Assembly (NCBI RefSeq): GCF_029784155.1
Contig: NC_073693.1
Span: 288,396,875 to 288,460,874, forward strand
DNA from: Uranotaenia lowii
Taxonomy: Eukaryota > Arthropoda > Insecta > Diptera > Culicidae
Reading direction: 5' to 3'
DNA: 64,000 nt
Position 1 is the stretch's first letter. Each line of letters begins with the position of its first letter. Below the pieces are notes generated by a model. That model made no database searches. It had not been told where the DNA came from and saw only the letters and a list, made by a program, of their open reading frames with translations. Both the position numbers and the translations under genes were made by a program. Below, in pieces: positions 21,800-36,001 of this stretch.

Positions 21800-24700
21800 T
21801 ATGTACATGTACATAATAAAACGTATTAAAAGTCAGACAATAGTTTATAATAGTACGCTGGCTAAATCAATTTTAATAAAAAATAAAGTTTTTGATGTGT
21901 GTATAAAAAAATTTCCTCATGAAACCATTTTCATAAACGTGTACTTTTTTCCCAAATCGGTATGATTGTTCAAAATATAGCGATTTTAGTCTGAAAAGTT
22001 ACATTGAAATTTTGTGAAAGTACGACATGTGGCTTAAAAAGTAGACATTAAAGTTTCTTGGTGAAATTTGGGATCTAATAAGAAATAATAATTTAAAATT
22101 TAACTTAACTTTTGGGAGCAAAGTTAACATTCTAGTCCGGATGGGAGCTAACCGATAAACTCAATCTTTTTTAATTCTTCAAATGTGTATTTATCTTTTT
22201 TTTTTTGAAGTTTAATCAAGGTGCCTTTGTAGTGTACTGCAATAAATAGAAACGGCATCAAATTATTCGACTAAAGGTATACAAAAACATCCTAAAAATT
22301 TTCTGGATCATTCGTGTCTATGTTCCAAAAATCTCATTGACTTTTTCTTGGATCTTTCCTATTTCTCTTGAAAGATTGGATTATGTTCAACAGACCTCAG
22401 CACCAACAATTTTCCTCCAAGCAAAAATCGATTACCGCTAATATTTCCGGAACCCGTTTATCGTCCACCATCATCATCCAAATCGGATATTTCATCTCAT
22501 TAGCAGAAAGAACGTCCAAACTGCCCTAAGCCCTAGGAAGGCACTCGAAGCCATACTCCAATCCAAGCATTAATTATGCTAATGCAGATCCCCAGATTGG
22601 TTTGTTGGTGAGTTTTCTTTCGGGGTAACAAGTTTTTGTGACCATTCGCTTTCGGGGAGGGTAAAAATACCACAGTCAAAAGGTTGTTGGACTCAGCCGA
22701 TAATCACATGCAGTTATTCAATTTCTACGGAACGCGCTAGTAGATTCGTTTATTTCTGTTGACCGCTACTTATCAAGGGAGGGAGTCCCCCTAAAGGGTT
22801 TCGAGAGCTTCTAATTCTGACCCAAACCCGGTGGTGTAACACCGATTTTATTCCAAAATCTTACACCATCCCCCTACCCTCAGGATACTTTTTCCAGTCC
22901 GCTCTTCAGATTCGGTCGTAAAGCCGGAATCTTTATGTTTTTTCCCTGCCCCGGTATATGTAGGATTTTGTGGCGCCGTTTCGTTTGGCGTTTTATTTTT
23001 CCTGGAGCCCCACCAAAATCTTTTTTTCCTCCTTAACCTGCCCAATCAGCAACTGGTGGAAAGTGCCTGATTTAGAATCAAGGTTTATTGGAGCGATGGC
23101 TTATCGATTGGCTTGTTTTTACGTTTGATTAGCTTTGCTTGATTGGGAAACATGCTTGCTATGGGTCCCTGCTTCGAGTTCAGTTGTAGCTGTTGCTACT
23201 GCCTTTGAAAGGGCAGCTTTTCATCAATTTAATGCGATATTACACGAATGCTGAACAGCTTGAATCAAGTAAGTAGGCTTTTGCAGAATTCAAGATATTG
23301 TACAGTAAAAACGTTACTTGCCTAAAAACAAAAAAAATTATGCTTGAATATTAGAAGAATTTACTGAAATTTAGAATTGTATCATTGGCACTTCACTGTA
23401 AAACGATTGAGCCTTATGGGTTCTTGATTTGTTTTAATTTTTTATTTTAGGAGACATGTGAAAGCGGTGGTATTCTTCAAATTTTTTTTAAGATATCTCA
23501 GTTTCTTGATTCAACATCTTTGTTTGGTTTTGAATCAGCGCACTTTCTCATGGTTTAATTTATTGATATTTTTCGGTAATTTATGTACGACGAAACTAAA
23601 ACTGCTGTTCTGTTTTCGTTTCAGCCTACTGAACTCCAGTCATTTTCCGAAAAAAAACTTGTTTTGTCGCATGTTTCCCTGACGGCCGTCTCTTAATATT
23701 TATATGTTTTTGCCTTTCTTTCAGAAAGGTATTATAGTTATCGGTCGATTTGGGAGATAATTAAATATGGGTCTTAGATATAGGAACCTATCGAATCAGC
23801 TCGAAGTACTCTTCTGACGATGTCCTTGTATTTATGTGTATTAGCGTGAATTTTCGTACAATTTGTTCGCGGCGTTTTCACGAAACTGGGCTGTACAATA
23901 AAAATTATTTTTATCTTGAAAATGTATTTTTTTTGCTCTTCAATCTATAAAAGATAGAAAAAAATACAAAATAGTTAAACAAATTTTTTCGTAGTAAATA
24001 TCATTAAATGACCACTCCAAAAAACGTAATCCTATTGTAATGTTTGAATTGATGTTGTATTCCGGATCCGCTTTTAGCCGAATTAGATTAATAATATCGG
24101 GATTAAGTTCCCGGTTCATAGTTGAGCATAAGGAGTTGCATCAAGGGGAGCGAACCCGAAGTTTATTGGGTTAGTCATAGAGACTTGACTCTCACATTGT
24201 ATATTTCGATAGTGATTGTCAGTACCATCCTCCATCCAACGATAGATTCTCAAGCACAGATTGCTCTGAGTAAGGGAAAACGACACGAGAACGCGGACAC
24301 ATCTCACATCTGCCGTTCGTGCTCAGGAAGCTTTTTCCTAAGCACAAACGACAGGAGAGAATTTCGCCCTTAGAAGCAAATCAGAAAAATGCTACTCATT
24401 TGTCTCGAGCTTTAAGCTTTTGGGCTAGATTTTTCGTTCCCTTTTTCATTCCTCTTTTAAGATCTTACGTTGAGCGATGAATGCTTTTCGTTTGCATTGG
24501 AAAACCTGTGCAATTGTTCGGTTGTTGTTGTTGTTCGTGTCTAGCGAAGCCGATTTTTTTTTTAAATTTTATTTGGTTGGATTTTAACTTCTTCATGTCT
24601 TTCATCCCTCTAGCAAAGCCGATGACGGGGTGGGAGTTAATCAGATCTGCCACTTGCTGAAGCCAATGGAAGATAATAACCAAACAGTAGCGCCACCAAG

Positions 24701-25017
24701 TCCTCCCTAATCGAATTAAGAGCATCTGGGCAGTTTTAAGAAAATGCATATATTTGGAAGCAAATTTGCTTCGCATGTAATTTTTTAATAGTTATTGGGC
24801 AATATTTTGTTATGACAAGGTGCTTGCAAGACAAGCCGACGGAAAAAATAAATATTTTACAAAAATTTAAGAAAAAATGTGCCAAACGCTCTCACATTCG
24901 AGCTGACATTTCAGAAAAAAATTTCATGAATGAAATACTACACTTTAATAATTTTATAAAAAATCTAAATAATTCCATAAATAAATTCCACAATAATAAA
25001 CAGCTCAAATACTTTGT
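21800..25017. other. Intergenic DNA, no gene supported
   Basis: AT-rich with a less biased stretch at about 22.4-23.2 kb. The ORFs here have no domain. At about 23712-23890 a segment begins with a CCTTTCT...AGAAAGG hairpin and resembles, from memory, a common mosquito interspersed repeat; that match is unverified. Confidence 0.4.
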
Positions 25018-25714
25018 TTGGACAAAATTGACAAAATTGAATAAATTTGCGAAAATTATAAAATTGACAGCATTTTCAAATGGACAAAATTCACAAAACT
25101 GAGAAATAGACAAAATTGACAAAATTGACAAAATTGACAAAATTGACAAAATTGACAAAATTGACAAAATTGACAAAATTGACAAAATTGACAAAATTGA
25201 CAAAATTGACAAAATTGACAAAATTGACAAAATTGACAAAATTGACAAAATTGACAAAATTGACAAAATTGACAAAATTGACAAAATTGACAAAATTGAC
25301 AAAATTGACAAAATTGACAAAATTGACAAAATTGACAAAATTGACAAAATTGACAAAATTGACAAAATTGACAAAATTGACAAAATTGACAAAATTGACA
25401 AAATTGACAAAATTGACAAAATTGACAAAATTGACAAAATTGACAAAATTGACAAAATTGACAAAATTGACAAAATTGACAAATATGACAAAATTGACAA
25501 AATTTACAAAATTGACAAAATAGACAAAATTGACAAAATAGACAAAATTGGCAAAATTTACAAAATTGACAAAATTGACAAAATTGACAAAATTGACAAA
25601 ATTGACAAATTGACAAAATTGACAAAATTGACAAAATTTAACAAATTTACAAAATTTACAAAATTTACAAAATTTACAAAATTTACAAAATTGACAAAAT
25701 TGACAAAATTGACA
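25018..25714. repeat. 9-bp minisatellite (TTGACAAAA)n
   Basis: An almost perfect 9-bp tandem array with a homogeneous core at about 25108-25486, roughly 67 units over 25108-25714, and degenerate units on both sides (TTTACAAAA, TAGACAAAA). Because 9 is divisible by 3 and the unit lacks stops in several frames, long artefactual ORFs of repeated Thr-Lys-Leu, Ser-Ile-Leu, Gln-Phe-Cys and Val-Asn-Phe run through it. They are not genes. Confidence 0.97.
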
Positions 25715-27189
25715 GACATAAAAATAATGATATTTCAAAATTGTTAAAAAAATTAAAAAATTGTTAAAAAAAGTGACCATATGCTGTGACTTTAAAAATA
25801 GGCATGAGATTAAAATGTCATAAAAACGGCATCATGCAAAAATCTCGTCATTTAAAATATCTCCAATTGTTTGTTATTTATGATATTTGTATGAAAATTA
25901 TGATTATTTAAAAATATGTGTATCGTATAAAATCCAACCTTTCTGTTTGAAATTGATTTTGGATTTACTGCGATCGAAATTCTTTAATCATATTTGAAAA
26001 TTTTTAAATCTATCATTTGTTTTTTATGTTGTGTCATATCTATTAAAATATAATTTACAGGATATAAGAAAGGCTCCATTCCAATGTTAAGCGTATTAAA
26101 TCGGATTTTTGTTCACTTTTGAAGTCAAAATTTTATATTAAAAAAAAAATTACCAAAAAGATACGCTGATAGAAAGATACTTATAACCTACGTAATAGAA
26201 ATCAGCGTTTCAAAATAATGTCGATGAAAAAATGAGAATTTTAATGCCTTGTTTACTAATCAAAATAAGTTATTTTTAAATGCTCTATGAATGAGTTTTT
26301 TAAATTTCTAATCTGTATGTCGGTGTAAATTTTTCTAAGAAATCGAAAACTAGCAAGAATGAATTTGCTTCTTTGTCATAGTATTTGAATTTAGTATATT
26401 TAAAAAAAAATTCTTTTGCTATACTGTGATTAACACGAAATTTCGACATTAATTTAATTGCAATTGTATACTCTCTAATCCCGGTTAAAATTGAAGTACT
26501 CTTTTCCATATTTTGATCTCTTGTTGTTGATTGAAAATTTCAAAATGTCAAATTATAGTTTATTTTTATTTATTTCAGTTTGGAATACAGTATTATTCAG
26601 CATTCTGGTTCCAAAATCCTTTTAACAGATCCATGTATTAATGTTGTTTGTTTCATTAACACTTTGAGGACAATTTTTTTTATTTTTTGGAAGGGCCGCA
26701 GGAGCGAAAAATATTTTAGAAACTTCTGAAAATTGATCAAAATGACTAATTACATGATTCTGCTGTCCAAACAGCTATAGTGAAAGACACAAGTTAAATG
26801 ACTCGAAATACTATTTATCTTAAACGAAATTTCAAGCATTTCAATCTTTAAATTTTATTTGTTTATTTTATTTTTTAACGTATTTGTCTTGTCATTAAAT
26901 ATTAATTTTAATTAAAATAGAAAAAATCAAAATTGAGTAACTCAAATGTTAAAGTAAATTGAATTTTTTTAACCATTTACTCGTGATGAATTACCCTCCA
27001 TACGTCCCTGTATTTTTACCTGTTACAGTCTCTGAAATATCAATTTGAAACTCCTGACTAAAACGAATACATCTCTTTTGTTTCTCATCCGACTTTTACA
27101 AAATTTTCTAGTATTCGAAACCTCGTAATGAGACCCAAATATGTTTCAGACAACATCCAGCTTTAGTTTTACTTTATTAAAACTTTGAA
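25715..27189. other. AT-rich intergenic DNA
   Basis: No gene or repeat was recognised. Confidence 0.45.
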
Positions 27190-28230
27190 AAAGAAAAACA
27201 GAAATAACACGCTTCAGAAATAAAGACTATAGATCAACTACGAAATACGAAATAAAATTTCAGTTCGTGTCCTAGAATGCCGAAGTTAAAAGCTATACAT
27301 AAGATTTTTTTTAAAAAAATTTAGAAAATAACAACAAAAAATGTCAAATAGTGTCATAAAAACCGTACGTTTCAATGTCAATGTTTCGATGTTTAAGTCA
27401 CACCAAATCAATTTGAAAAGAGGATTAAAAAGTTGACGTAATTGGACACAATTTTGCATTTTAAATTGTCAAAATACGAAACAAAGAATTTTTGACGAAT
27501 TGTTAAAGGTAGCTGATTTTCGAAATGTTTATCAATTTGCAATTTCTCAGATTTTCTTTTCCTTAAATTCAATTTTACACTGGATTTTGAGTACATTAAC
27601 GTGAGAATTCCGTGTTAAGTTCATATAACATAGATGGCTAATTTCATACCTATTCTAGTGGGAAATTGCAAATTGACAAAAAGTTTGAAAAACAACTATT
27701 TTTCGAAAGTCGTCGAAAATTCTGTTTCATGTTTTAACAATATAAAAATGCATAAATGTGACAAATTACGTCAAATTTCTTACACTCTTTACTAAATTTA
27801 TCTGAAGTGACTTTAACAATTTTGACGCTTCATTGATTGAAAGGTACTCTTTTTACAACACTTTATTACATTTGTTGTGGTCATGATCTTAAAAATTATC
27901 AAAATAGTATATTCCTGTATGCAACGTATAGCTTCTTGCTACAGCTTTTTTGGACTTCAAGGAAATTTTTTTTCGAGCATTCTACATTCTTTTTTTCGAA
28001 GTATGTTTTATCGGATGTTTTTTTTTACTTTGAAAAACGGAAAATTGAAGAGTTTTTAGTAGACATTGTCAGTGAAACATATTTGAGTTACATCACGAAG
28101 TTTCCAAAACTAAAGATTTTGTAAAAATTGGTCGAAAAACAAAAGAGATGTGTATTGGTTCTAGTCAGGAGTGTCACTCCAGAGGCTGTAATGGGTAAAA
28201 ATTTCAGGGACGGATGAGGGTTGATTTGAT
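27190..28230. repeat. Long fold-back repeat, family F2 copy 2
   Basis: The left arm (about 27190-27600) read on the minus strand and the right arm (about 27655-28230) read on the plus strand both match 19890-20490, giving a ~1-kb imperfect palindrome around 27630. Non-coding. It may be a fold-back transposon or two inverted insertions. Confidence 0.6.
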
Positions 28231-31200
28231 TTATGTTTGTGCATATTTTCAAAAAAAGGGGTAGGTTTAATAGCGGCACGTTATCCAAAACATATGGGAA
28301 AATTGTGTTAAGATTATTTACTCAAATAACATCTTAAAGTGTTAAGGAAACGTGCTAGTTATCATTTTAAATCACAAGATCAATATTTTTAAAAAAATTC
28401 TCTTCAAAAAGAGATTTCTTGAACTGCTCAGCAACTATTTACAAAACTTCTCTAACACATAATTTTTTTCTATTCAAATTTGAACTTAGATCTTTAGAAT
28501 GGACAAACGTTAAATTTTTTAATTCATTGGAAGCTGATAGATTTGGGTATTGATTGAAATTTCAAAATTATTCAATTAATTTTGCTTTTAATGGCTTTCT
28601 CTGCATAGATGGGAAGGTAGGGATGCTACCCGATTGCTGTTTCCTGTCAAGGGCTATTAATCTAAATGAAAATATTACACATTGCTGCGCCTAGATCCGG
28701 TTCATATGCATGTATGTATCCGTGTATGCTTGTATGCATGTATGCATCAACACCCGGAACAACATGCAATATGCAGCATTTGTTGGGCCGGACGATACGA
28801 TACACGATACATGGATGAGGAAATATCAGCCGCCTCAATATGCAAAGCTCGCCCTTTTGATAAATGTGATTTTACACCAGATAGGCCCATCCATTTCATT
28901 GATTTATGATTGCATACCTATGCAAATTGATGCCGATTGCCCGAGAGAGTGAGATTGCGAATAAATGTGTTGAGCTTAAAGCTTTGGCAGGACTGCGTTT
29001 GAACTTTTGTAAAAGGAAAAATTTCATAAATCGTCTTGAAAATTTGTATTAAAATAGAAAAAAAACCAATCAGTTTTTATTGAAATTTTAAATTTCCAGT
29101 TAATAACCTACCTTTGATGATCTGTAATTAAAATCCGTTGGAGAAAGCTTCCTGGAAAAAAAGAGAAGATAAAAATATGATTAACACCTTATCTCCATTC
29201 TAGGAAGCGAGAAGTTTATCAGCGGCTTCAATTTAATATTCTTTCGTCTTTACAAAAATGAAATTCAAACCCTGATCCGATGAATGCCGGAATGTGAATG
29301 TAGCGCTCTATTATTTCGGACTTTGCAAAATGCTCCCTCTTTCAGCAAAAAAAAAACTAAGCTGCCCAAAACTCACAATGTATTAAAATTTATTCACTGC
29401 CTGGGCTGGACTTGCGCTGCCAAAAGTGCCTCGAAGCCTGAAATAACATCTCCGGATTCAGATTTTTTTCCAGCTCGGCCCCGGCTCTTTTGTTTTTTTC
29501 CGCCGCATTTCTCTGTATACGCCTTTATAATAAAACTCCAAGGTTCCGGGATCGAGTGAATCATTTACTGGATCCCGGGGATCGTGTTTTCCTGCCAAGT
29601 TAATGAAATATTAATTCCACTTTTTTTGTCGCTCGCTCGCTCTGACTCTCTTAACGTTTTACTGCCATCGCGGCTGATGTCCGGTTTCGCCTTCTCGTGT
29701 TTAAATAAGAGTCTTGCTGCTGGCTGCTGCCGGTATTAATTCAAGCCTTATCGGTTAAATACGGAGGATTCAGTATTTTGTCATTTGGCGGATTAAACGT
29801 TGGATTTTAATCAAAATTCTGGAACCGGAAGCAGACAATTTGGACTTAATGACAAATGATAAGGGGAAAATTGGATGCTTTGTAACCAATTGATGGGAAG
29901 AAAAAAAGATTTTATCATTTCGGGAATGATTTGTAGTTGAACGAATTTGAAAATTTAAAATAGAAAATTCACTTTGAATTAAATTTGAGCACCTTTTTAC
30001 GTAAGTTTTATCCATTTCTTAAATAAAAACCCATTACCTACGTCAATGAAACAGAGCGATGCAGGTGACCTTTTATTCTGGTTATAAAAATAAAACTTCG
30101 TTAACCTGAACTCGACCACCCGGAACCGGAACTTTTGTGTGGGTTAATGAAAACGAACACAAGAAAAGATTCCATTGATGGTTTGGGCGAGCGTGGGAAG
30201 ATCTGAGGGTAGATTATGAAAAATGTAATTGTTGGCAACATTTCTGGATGAGCGTTTAATTGTGCTTCTCTTCATCGTATTTTGATCCTGATTTTACGCT
30301 TGAGTTATTCAATTATGATTTTTTTTTAATGTGATACATACAATTGCTTGTAATGTTAACAAATATAAAATTCTTAATATTCTTTCGCTTAGATTTTGAG
30401 TTTGAATAATGCTGCATTAAATAAGCATCACAACTCCGATCATTGGAGGAAGTTGTAGTTTTTGAAAAAAAGGTTAAACTGTCGACGAAGCATTTCACAA
30501 TTGTCAATTTTCAAATTAAAGGAAGCTAAGAGCTGGACAATTCGCTTATTGTTGCTCGTTTAATTAAACGATCGATTAAATAAAACAAATCTGAAAAGAA
30601 CTTTAATGTCAAGAGGAATTTTTCAAGTATCTTTTAAAATCGGATATCTCTATTCAGAAATTATGAAAACCCTCAATAATGGTTATATCTTAAACATGAA
30701 ATTTTCCAGAAAATTTTAATTTTTTTTAATGCCATTTCAAAAGTTTTGTTGAATATTCTTCTACAATAACTTTTCAATGTTTCTAAACATTCATCCTATT
30801 GTAACCAGCATTTTTTTTAAGTCCGTAAGCTTTTAAATAAAAATGCGGATTTTTGTTATCATGAAAGGGAGAGGGGGCGACTTTGAGAAATTTCAAAAAT
30901 CGACCAATTAAAAGAACTCTGATATGTAGTGTTAAAACTATCTTTTTGTAAGAGTGAGAGTGGGGGGAGGAGTCCTTTTCCTTAAATTTGATTTCTTTTA
31001 TCTGATTCAGAGGTTTTTGGAAAATTGCATAGTTAATGAAAAATAATAATATTACTTATTTATGATGACCCTTAAACATAAATGACATTCATGTTAGAAA
31101 TAATATGTGAAGATCGTAAATTTGTTTTGATATCCTTTATTATTTTCAACTTCTATCAGCGATTCTAAAATTTTCCATGTGGGATAATTTGATAGAAAGA

Positions 31201-33596
31201 TAATTTATATTTAACAACAGAATATTAAACATCAAAAAAATTCACATAAGAGATCGTTAAGTAAATTCTCTCTTTAAAAGTCGTTTTAAAAATAAAAATA
31301 ATACATTTGTTGATGAATAGAAGAACACGGGAAGAAATATTTTAACTAACTTTTTTCCTGAGCTTTTTCATATCAGCGCAAAATTTACACAACGAAATTT
31401 TGATGATTCTCAATTTGCAACAATATTTTCTTGTTTTTGATAATAATTGCTACATGTATATGTATTTAAAAATGATCTTAAAGTTCGGATTTTATAATTT
31501 TCTCGTTATTTCTTTCTTCTTAGTGATTCAGAAATATCCTGCTTTTTAAATCAATTCTGAAATTTTTTTTTCACATTTTGAATTGTGGTCGGAGAGTTTT
31601 ATTTCTATATCTTAGTTTAATTATGAAATAATGTAATGAAATATGATTCAGAACTCTTAAATTTTCGGAACTCTATTTCAATCGATATGCTCTTGAATGT
31701 CAAGCTCTCATCCTAACTTTATTTATTTTGAAACGAATGAAATAAAATATAAGTGCTTCGTTTCGATTTGTTACAAATTTTGAACAAATAAAGTATGAAT
31801 AAATGAAAAATTGTTTTTTTGTTCCTTTATGGACACATAAATCTAATTTTTTAAACAACTTTTAAGAAATGATTTAAATAGCATTAAAATCGACATTTAT
31901 TAAATGATTCAAAAAATTTAAAGGGTGGTTCGACTGATTTGGGAGAGCTAAATCCAAATAAGCATATAATTTCATTATATGAGCTCCCAGTTCTGAAATT
32001 CAATGCAATAACTTCTTGATGACTGAGTGAAAGTATTTTTTACTACTAAAAAAAGCTACATTAAGATAGCCAGATTTTTTTCAGCACGTATCAGGGACGG
32101 ACAAACTGGCTATTTATTTAAAAACCTGGCAAAATCCGAGCACTTGATTTCAAAATGAAGGACCAAAAATCCATGCAAGTTTTGTCAAAATTCAGAATTT
32201 ACTTCACAAAAATTAAAAAAAAAAACAAATTGAAAAAAAAATTGTTTTCGTCAAAACTCATCGACAGATTTTGAACCGATTTTAGGCTTCCAGGTTTTTT
32301 GGCTTCCATTCCATTCCATAAAAGGTTTCATGATCATTTTCATAAAACTTTATCTGAAAATTTCGTTTTGTGGTGTATGCTGTGTTACAAACAAAGTGAA
32401 TAAATCCGGCAAAATCCGGACATTTTTTAAGGAAATTTTGGCAACCGGGCCGGGATGGGTCGGACTGTTCTCATATTTTGTATTAAATATCCAGAAATTC
32501 GGATAAAACCGGACAATCTGGCAACCTTAAGCTACTGATGTAAGTTTTGTTTTTTAAATTTTTTCCAACAATATTTAAAAAATTAAAACAAAAAAAACAT
32601 GAATCTTAGATATTTTTGAAAGCAAAACGTATTGTTGTTTACAACAAACTTGTTGAAAAAGTTAAAATCTTCATCACCAAAAATTTTAAAAAGTCTTTTT
32701 GTTATATCATGATAAGTAATATTAATTTCAATGAAATTTTCTTAAAATTTCTTATTAAATAAAATATACTTTGTAAAAATATTTCAAATCAGTTTCAACT
32801 TGTTGTATAAGTTTATTAGTTTATCAACTTCTAATTTCATTAAAAGAAGATGGAATTTAAAATTTCCACGAGCCAAAGTCAAGGTTGCCAAAATCACTAA
32901 AAAATTTATTATTTCACAGAATTTTTAACCCGATTTTCATCATAGAATCCGTGTCAAAGATCGCAGAATTTTAGAAATATTCACAGATTCCAAAGAATTT
33001 TTAAATCTTTGAAGTTTTTTTTTTAAATTAAATTGTGTATGTCAATATATATATTGGATCATTGTCTTTTAAGGGGAAAAAGATGATTAAGTTGTAAGTG
33101 TTAATTGATTTTTCTTAAGTAAAATGTAAAAATACACAATTTGACATGACTTTTAATTAAAAACAATAATGATAATAAAAAAGCATAACAGAAAGCCGTC
33201 ACAGAATTTTTGGGTGAAATCACAGAATGTCGGAATGTTTTTTCGTCAAAATAAAGAATTTTGTTACGGCAAAACGCTAGAATATTTTGAAATCAGTTCT
33301 TAAAACATGTGCACCAAAAATGCTGTTCTTTTGTATAGTTTGTGCAGTTTTTCAATGTAGAATCATCATTAGTTTTTGGACAACATCATTAAATTTTTTT
33401 CAAATATTAAGCTTAATTTTAAGATTTATGAATTTCATGTAAATCATTTCCGATTTTCAAACAAATTTTCAATGATGGATGATAATGGATTAAATATCAA
33501 TTTCAAGTTTTTTTTCGCAATTTTTTTTTTTTTCATTTTGACTGTATGATTTTCCTTCTATGTCGAAAGTATTCAAAACATTAAAAACCTAATACG
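28231..33596. other. Intergenic DNA, no gene supported
   Basis: AT-rich. A degenerate ATGT/GCAT-rich microsatellite lies at about 28706-28750 and a more balanced stretch at 29.2-29.8 kb. Segments around 32150-32530 and 32880-33260 repeat words such as CCGGACA, GGCAACC and CACAGAATTTTT and may be decayed interspersed repeats. Confidence 0.4.
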
Positions 33597-34000
33597 TAAC
33601 CATGGTATTATGAGATTTTGAGATATTTTGATCAGGAGGAACCATGAAAAACCAGCTTTTCATCAATAACTTTGGCTTCTATCGGCCGATTTCTTTTGCC
33701 CAAAATATGACAAACATTTCATCCTGAGACTGTATTAGAGTTAGATAAAGAAGTTATTAGGCTTTAAAAATGAGCGAATTTTTAAGGGTGATATTCATCA
33801 CTATCACTGAGTCGGGGCGGTTGAATACATTTGCGCTTCTTAACAGCGATGATTCATCACTGATGTATACCACTTTTTGAAAAGTTCGCCAATTTTTGAA
33901 GCCTGATAACTTCCATATCTTCTCAATAAGAGGCAATTATCGATTGTCAAGTAGAATTGAGTTTTTAAATGCTTTCTGTCTTAAATTGGGATCTGGAATT
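33597..34000. repeat. Fold-back repeat, family F3 copy 1 (decayed)
   Basis: Shares GAGATTTTGAGATATTTTG-like sequence, CGGCCGATTTCTTTT and GGGTGATATTCATCACT with 40551-41090, in the same order. The right arm is poorly preserved. Confidence 0.55.
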
Positions 34001-35065
34001 AAAAGTGTATCAAGAGATTTAGATTTGATTTTTTAAAGGTTATCACAAAAAAAATCCTGTAATTTCGAAGGATTTTTTTATATTTTTCTATTTAAATCAT
34101 GTTTAACAGGCAATTCTTATCATCAACGTGAATTTTTTTGAAAAAAAAAACTGCTGTTACATTTGAATACTGTGCGTGTCTGTTTTAATTTTGTTACTGT
34201 ATAAAAAAAACTAAAACTAGAGTGCTATGTAATCATTAAACTTAACATGTGTAAAATAAAAAAAAACTGAATATAAGAGGTTTAAATAAAATTACACAAG
34301 TGAATAGCATTTGTTTTAATAGCTAAATTTGAATGTATGTAATTTACATCCTGAATTCAAATCATCCTTCAAATTTTGTCTATCACTTCCAGATTTTCGT
34401 GACAAAGCGAGTGGAAATTTTAAAAAATATCAATTTTGAGTGAAATCGATCTTTGTAACTATTAAACCAATGAACCTACATGCAAACTTAAAATTGATTT
34501 TGAATATATTTAAAATCTTTCATTCAGTCAAGCGCTCCAATTTTGCCTAGATATTTTAGTATCAAAAAAACAACGCTTTAAAAAAATTAATTATAAAATA
34601 TAAGGGTATTTTACTACTTAACACGTAAAACCTAAAACTTTTTTAAATTCAATAAATACAAAGAGTGTGTGATATGAATGATTTTAGCTCATTTAACAAC
34701 TTTGTAGAAGACTGAAAAACTATTTAACTCATGCTTTGAGAAATATTGAAAATTCCATTAGGTTAAAACCTTCATTAAATTTTGTCAAATTTCTCGTATT
34801 TTGCAGAATATGAAAAATTGAAAAATTTATATTTTTAAAATATTTGTAGCGCTTCTCTTTTTTTTTTAAAAAAAAAAGTGCACAACTTTGTTTAATGAAT
34901 GTATTTTTAAAAGTTATCTCGAAAACAAACGCCACAATCAATCAAAATAAGCTCTTAAATTCTATGCACCTTGGAATAATGTAGGGGCACTTTTTTTTTG
35001 TTAAAAATTCTGTAAAATGCGTAAATTTTTACTTCCATAATTTGAAATGCAAATCAGTGCATAGG
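34001..35065. other. AT-rich spacer
   Basis: Nothing recognisable apart from homopolymer runs. Confidence 0.45.
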
Positions 35066-35700
35066 TTTCACGGTGTCTCTGATGAAACGATTCTATTTAT
35101 CGAAAACTTTTGCACCATTCGAAAGCTGAGACTTTCCCCTTTCATTTAAGCCCAAATTTGAAATAATCTACCGGGGGCTCTTGAACATATTTTTTTTTTG
35201 TAGATTTTTTAACCTTTTTAATGGTTTTTTTTTTCAAAGACAAAATTATTCTAATCAATCACTCACTGTGAAAACGTTCGTCCTACCTTTAGCGTTAATC
35301 CAACTCCAAATGTCATAACCATGATTTACTAGGAAATTTCCCTAGCTACCATTGTGTAGAAGACATCAAGGTGATACAAGGTGAGAGAAAAAAGGTGATG
35401 ATTATTTCATTTAAAAATCATATGAAATTTCTCATTACTGATTGTACCAAGACCAGTCATAATATTCTACGAGCTTTGTTTTTGATTGTAGAGTGTATGT
35501 AGGATGATTGTAGGATGGATTTGGTCTTAAAAAAAAACATTAAAAGTTTAAAAAATCTTCAAAAAATTGTTCTAGACCCCCCGGTGGATTATTTCAAATT
35601 GGGGCTCAAATGAAAGGGGAAAGTCTCAGCTTTCGAATGGTGGAAAAATTAGCGATGCTCATTTTCGAAAAATTAAGTTTTCTCCCAGAGACACCGTGTT
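35066..35700. repeat. Inverted-repeat element with ~125-bp arms
   Basis: The arms at about 35069-35190 and 35572-35700 are inverted copies. They share ACGGTGTCTCT/AGAGACACCGT at the outside, GAAAGCTGAGACTTTCCCCT in the middle and a CCGGGGG/CCCCCCGG inner end. The ~380-bp AT-rich loop has no ORF. Possible fold-back MITE; no target duplication was found. Confidence 0.7.
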
Positions 35701-35747
35701 TTTGCCTTGCAGGTATTTTTTTTATGTTTCCTATCCCCAGTAAAGCC

Positions 35748-36001
35748 AGAAAAAAATTTAAATCATTATTTTGTCATTTGGAGTTGAGGCATCATGAGGA
35801 AAAGGGGGTAATTTAAGAAAAACAAATTTTCAATTCATTGTATCAGTTTGGACAAAAGTTGCATTCAATATATTTGTATACAAGAATTGATCAATTTTTT
35901 CAATAAACTACTTAGAACGTTTTTTATTCCACCTTCGGAATTTTCGGAAATATCGAAAAAGGGGGTAACAAAAAGAGAATTTGATATGTGTTCCGGCCTA
36001 A
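35748..36001. repeat. Fold-back repeat, family F1 copy 2
   Basis: The right part (35930-36001: CCTTCGGAATTTTCGGAAAT, TGTTCCGGCCTAAT) matches 19315-19390. The left part resembles its inverse, as in copy 1. Confidence 0.6.

Noticed and set aside
22848..23045. 65-codon basic ORF on the minus strand as a small gene
   Set aside because: No signal peptide, domain, promoter or splice context; composition does not differ from chance frames.
24116..24373. Overlapping 63- and 83-codon ORFs on opposite strands
   Set aside because: They overlap each other and show no homology that I recognise; neither can be supported.
24892..25780. Long ORFs of repeated Thr-Lys-Leu, Ser-Ile-Leu, Gln-Phe-Cys or Val-Asn-Phe
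   Set aside because: They are translations of the 9-bp minisatellite in several frames on both strands; no start context, domain or flanking exon.
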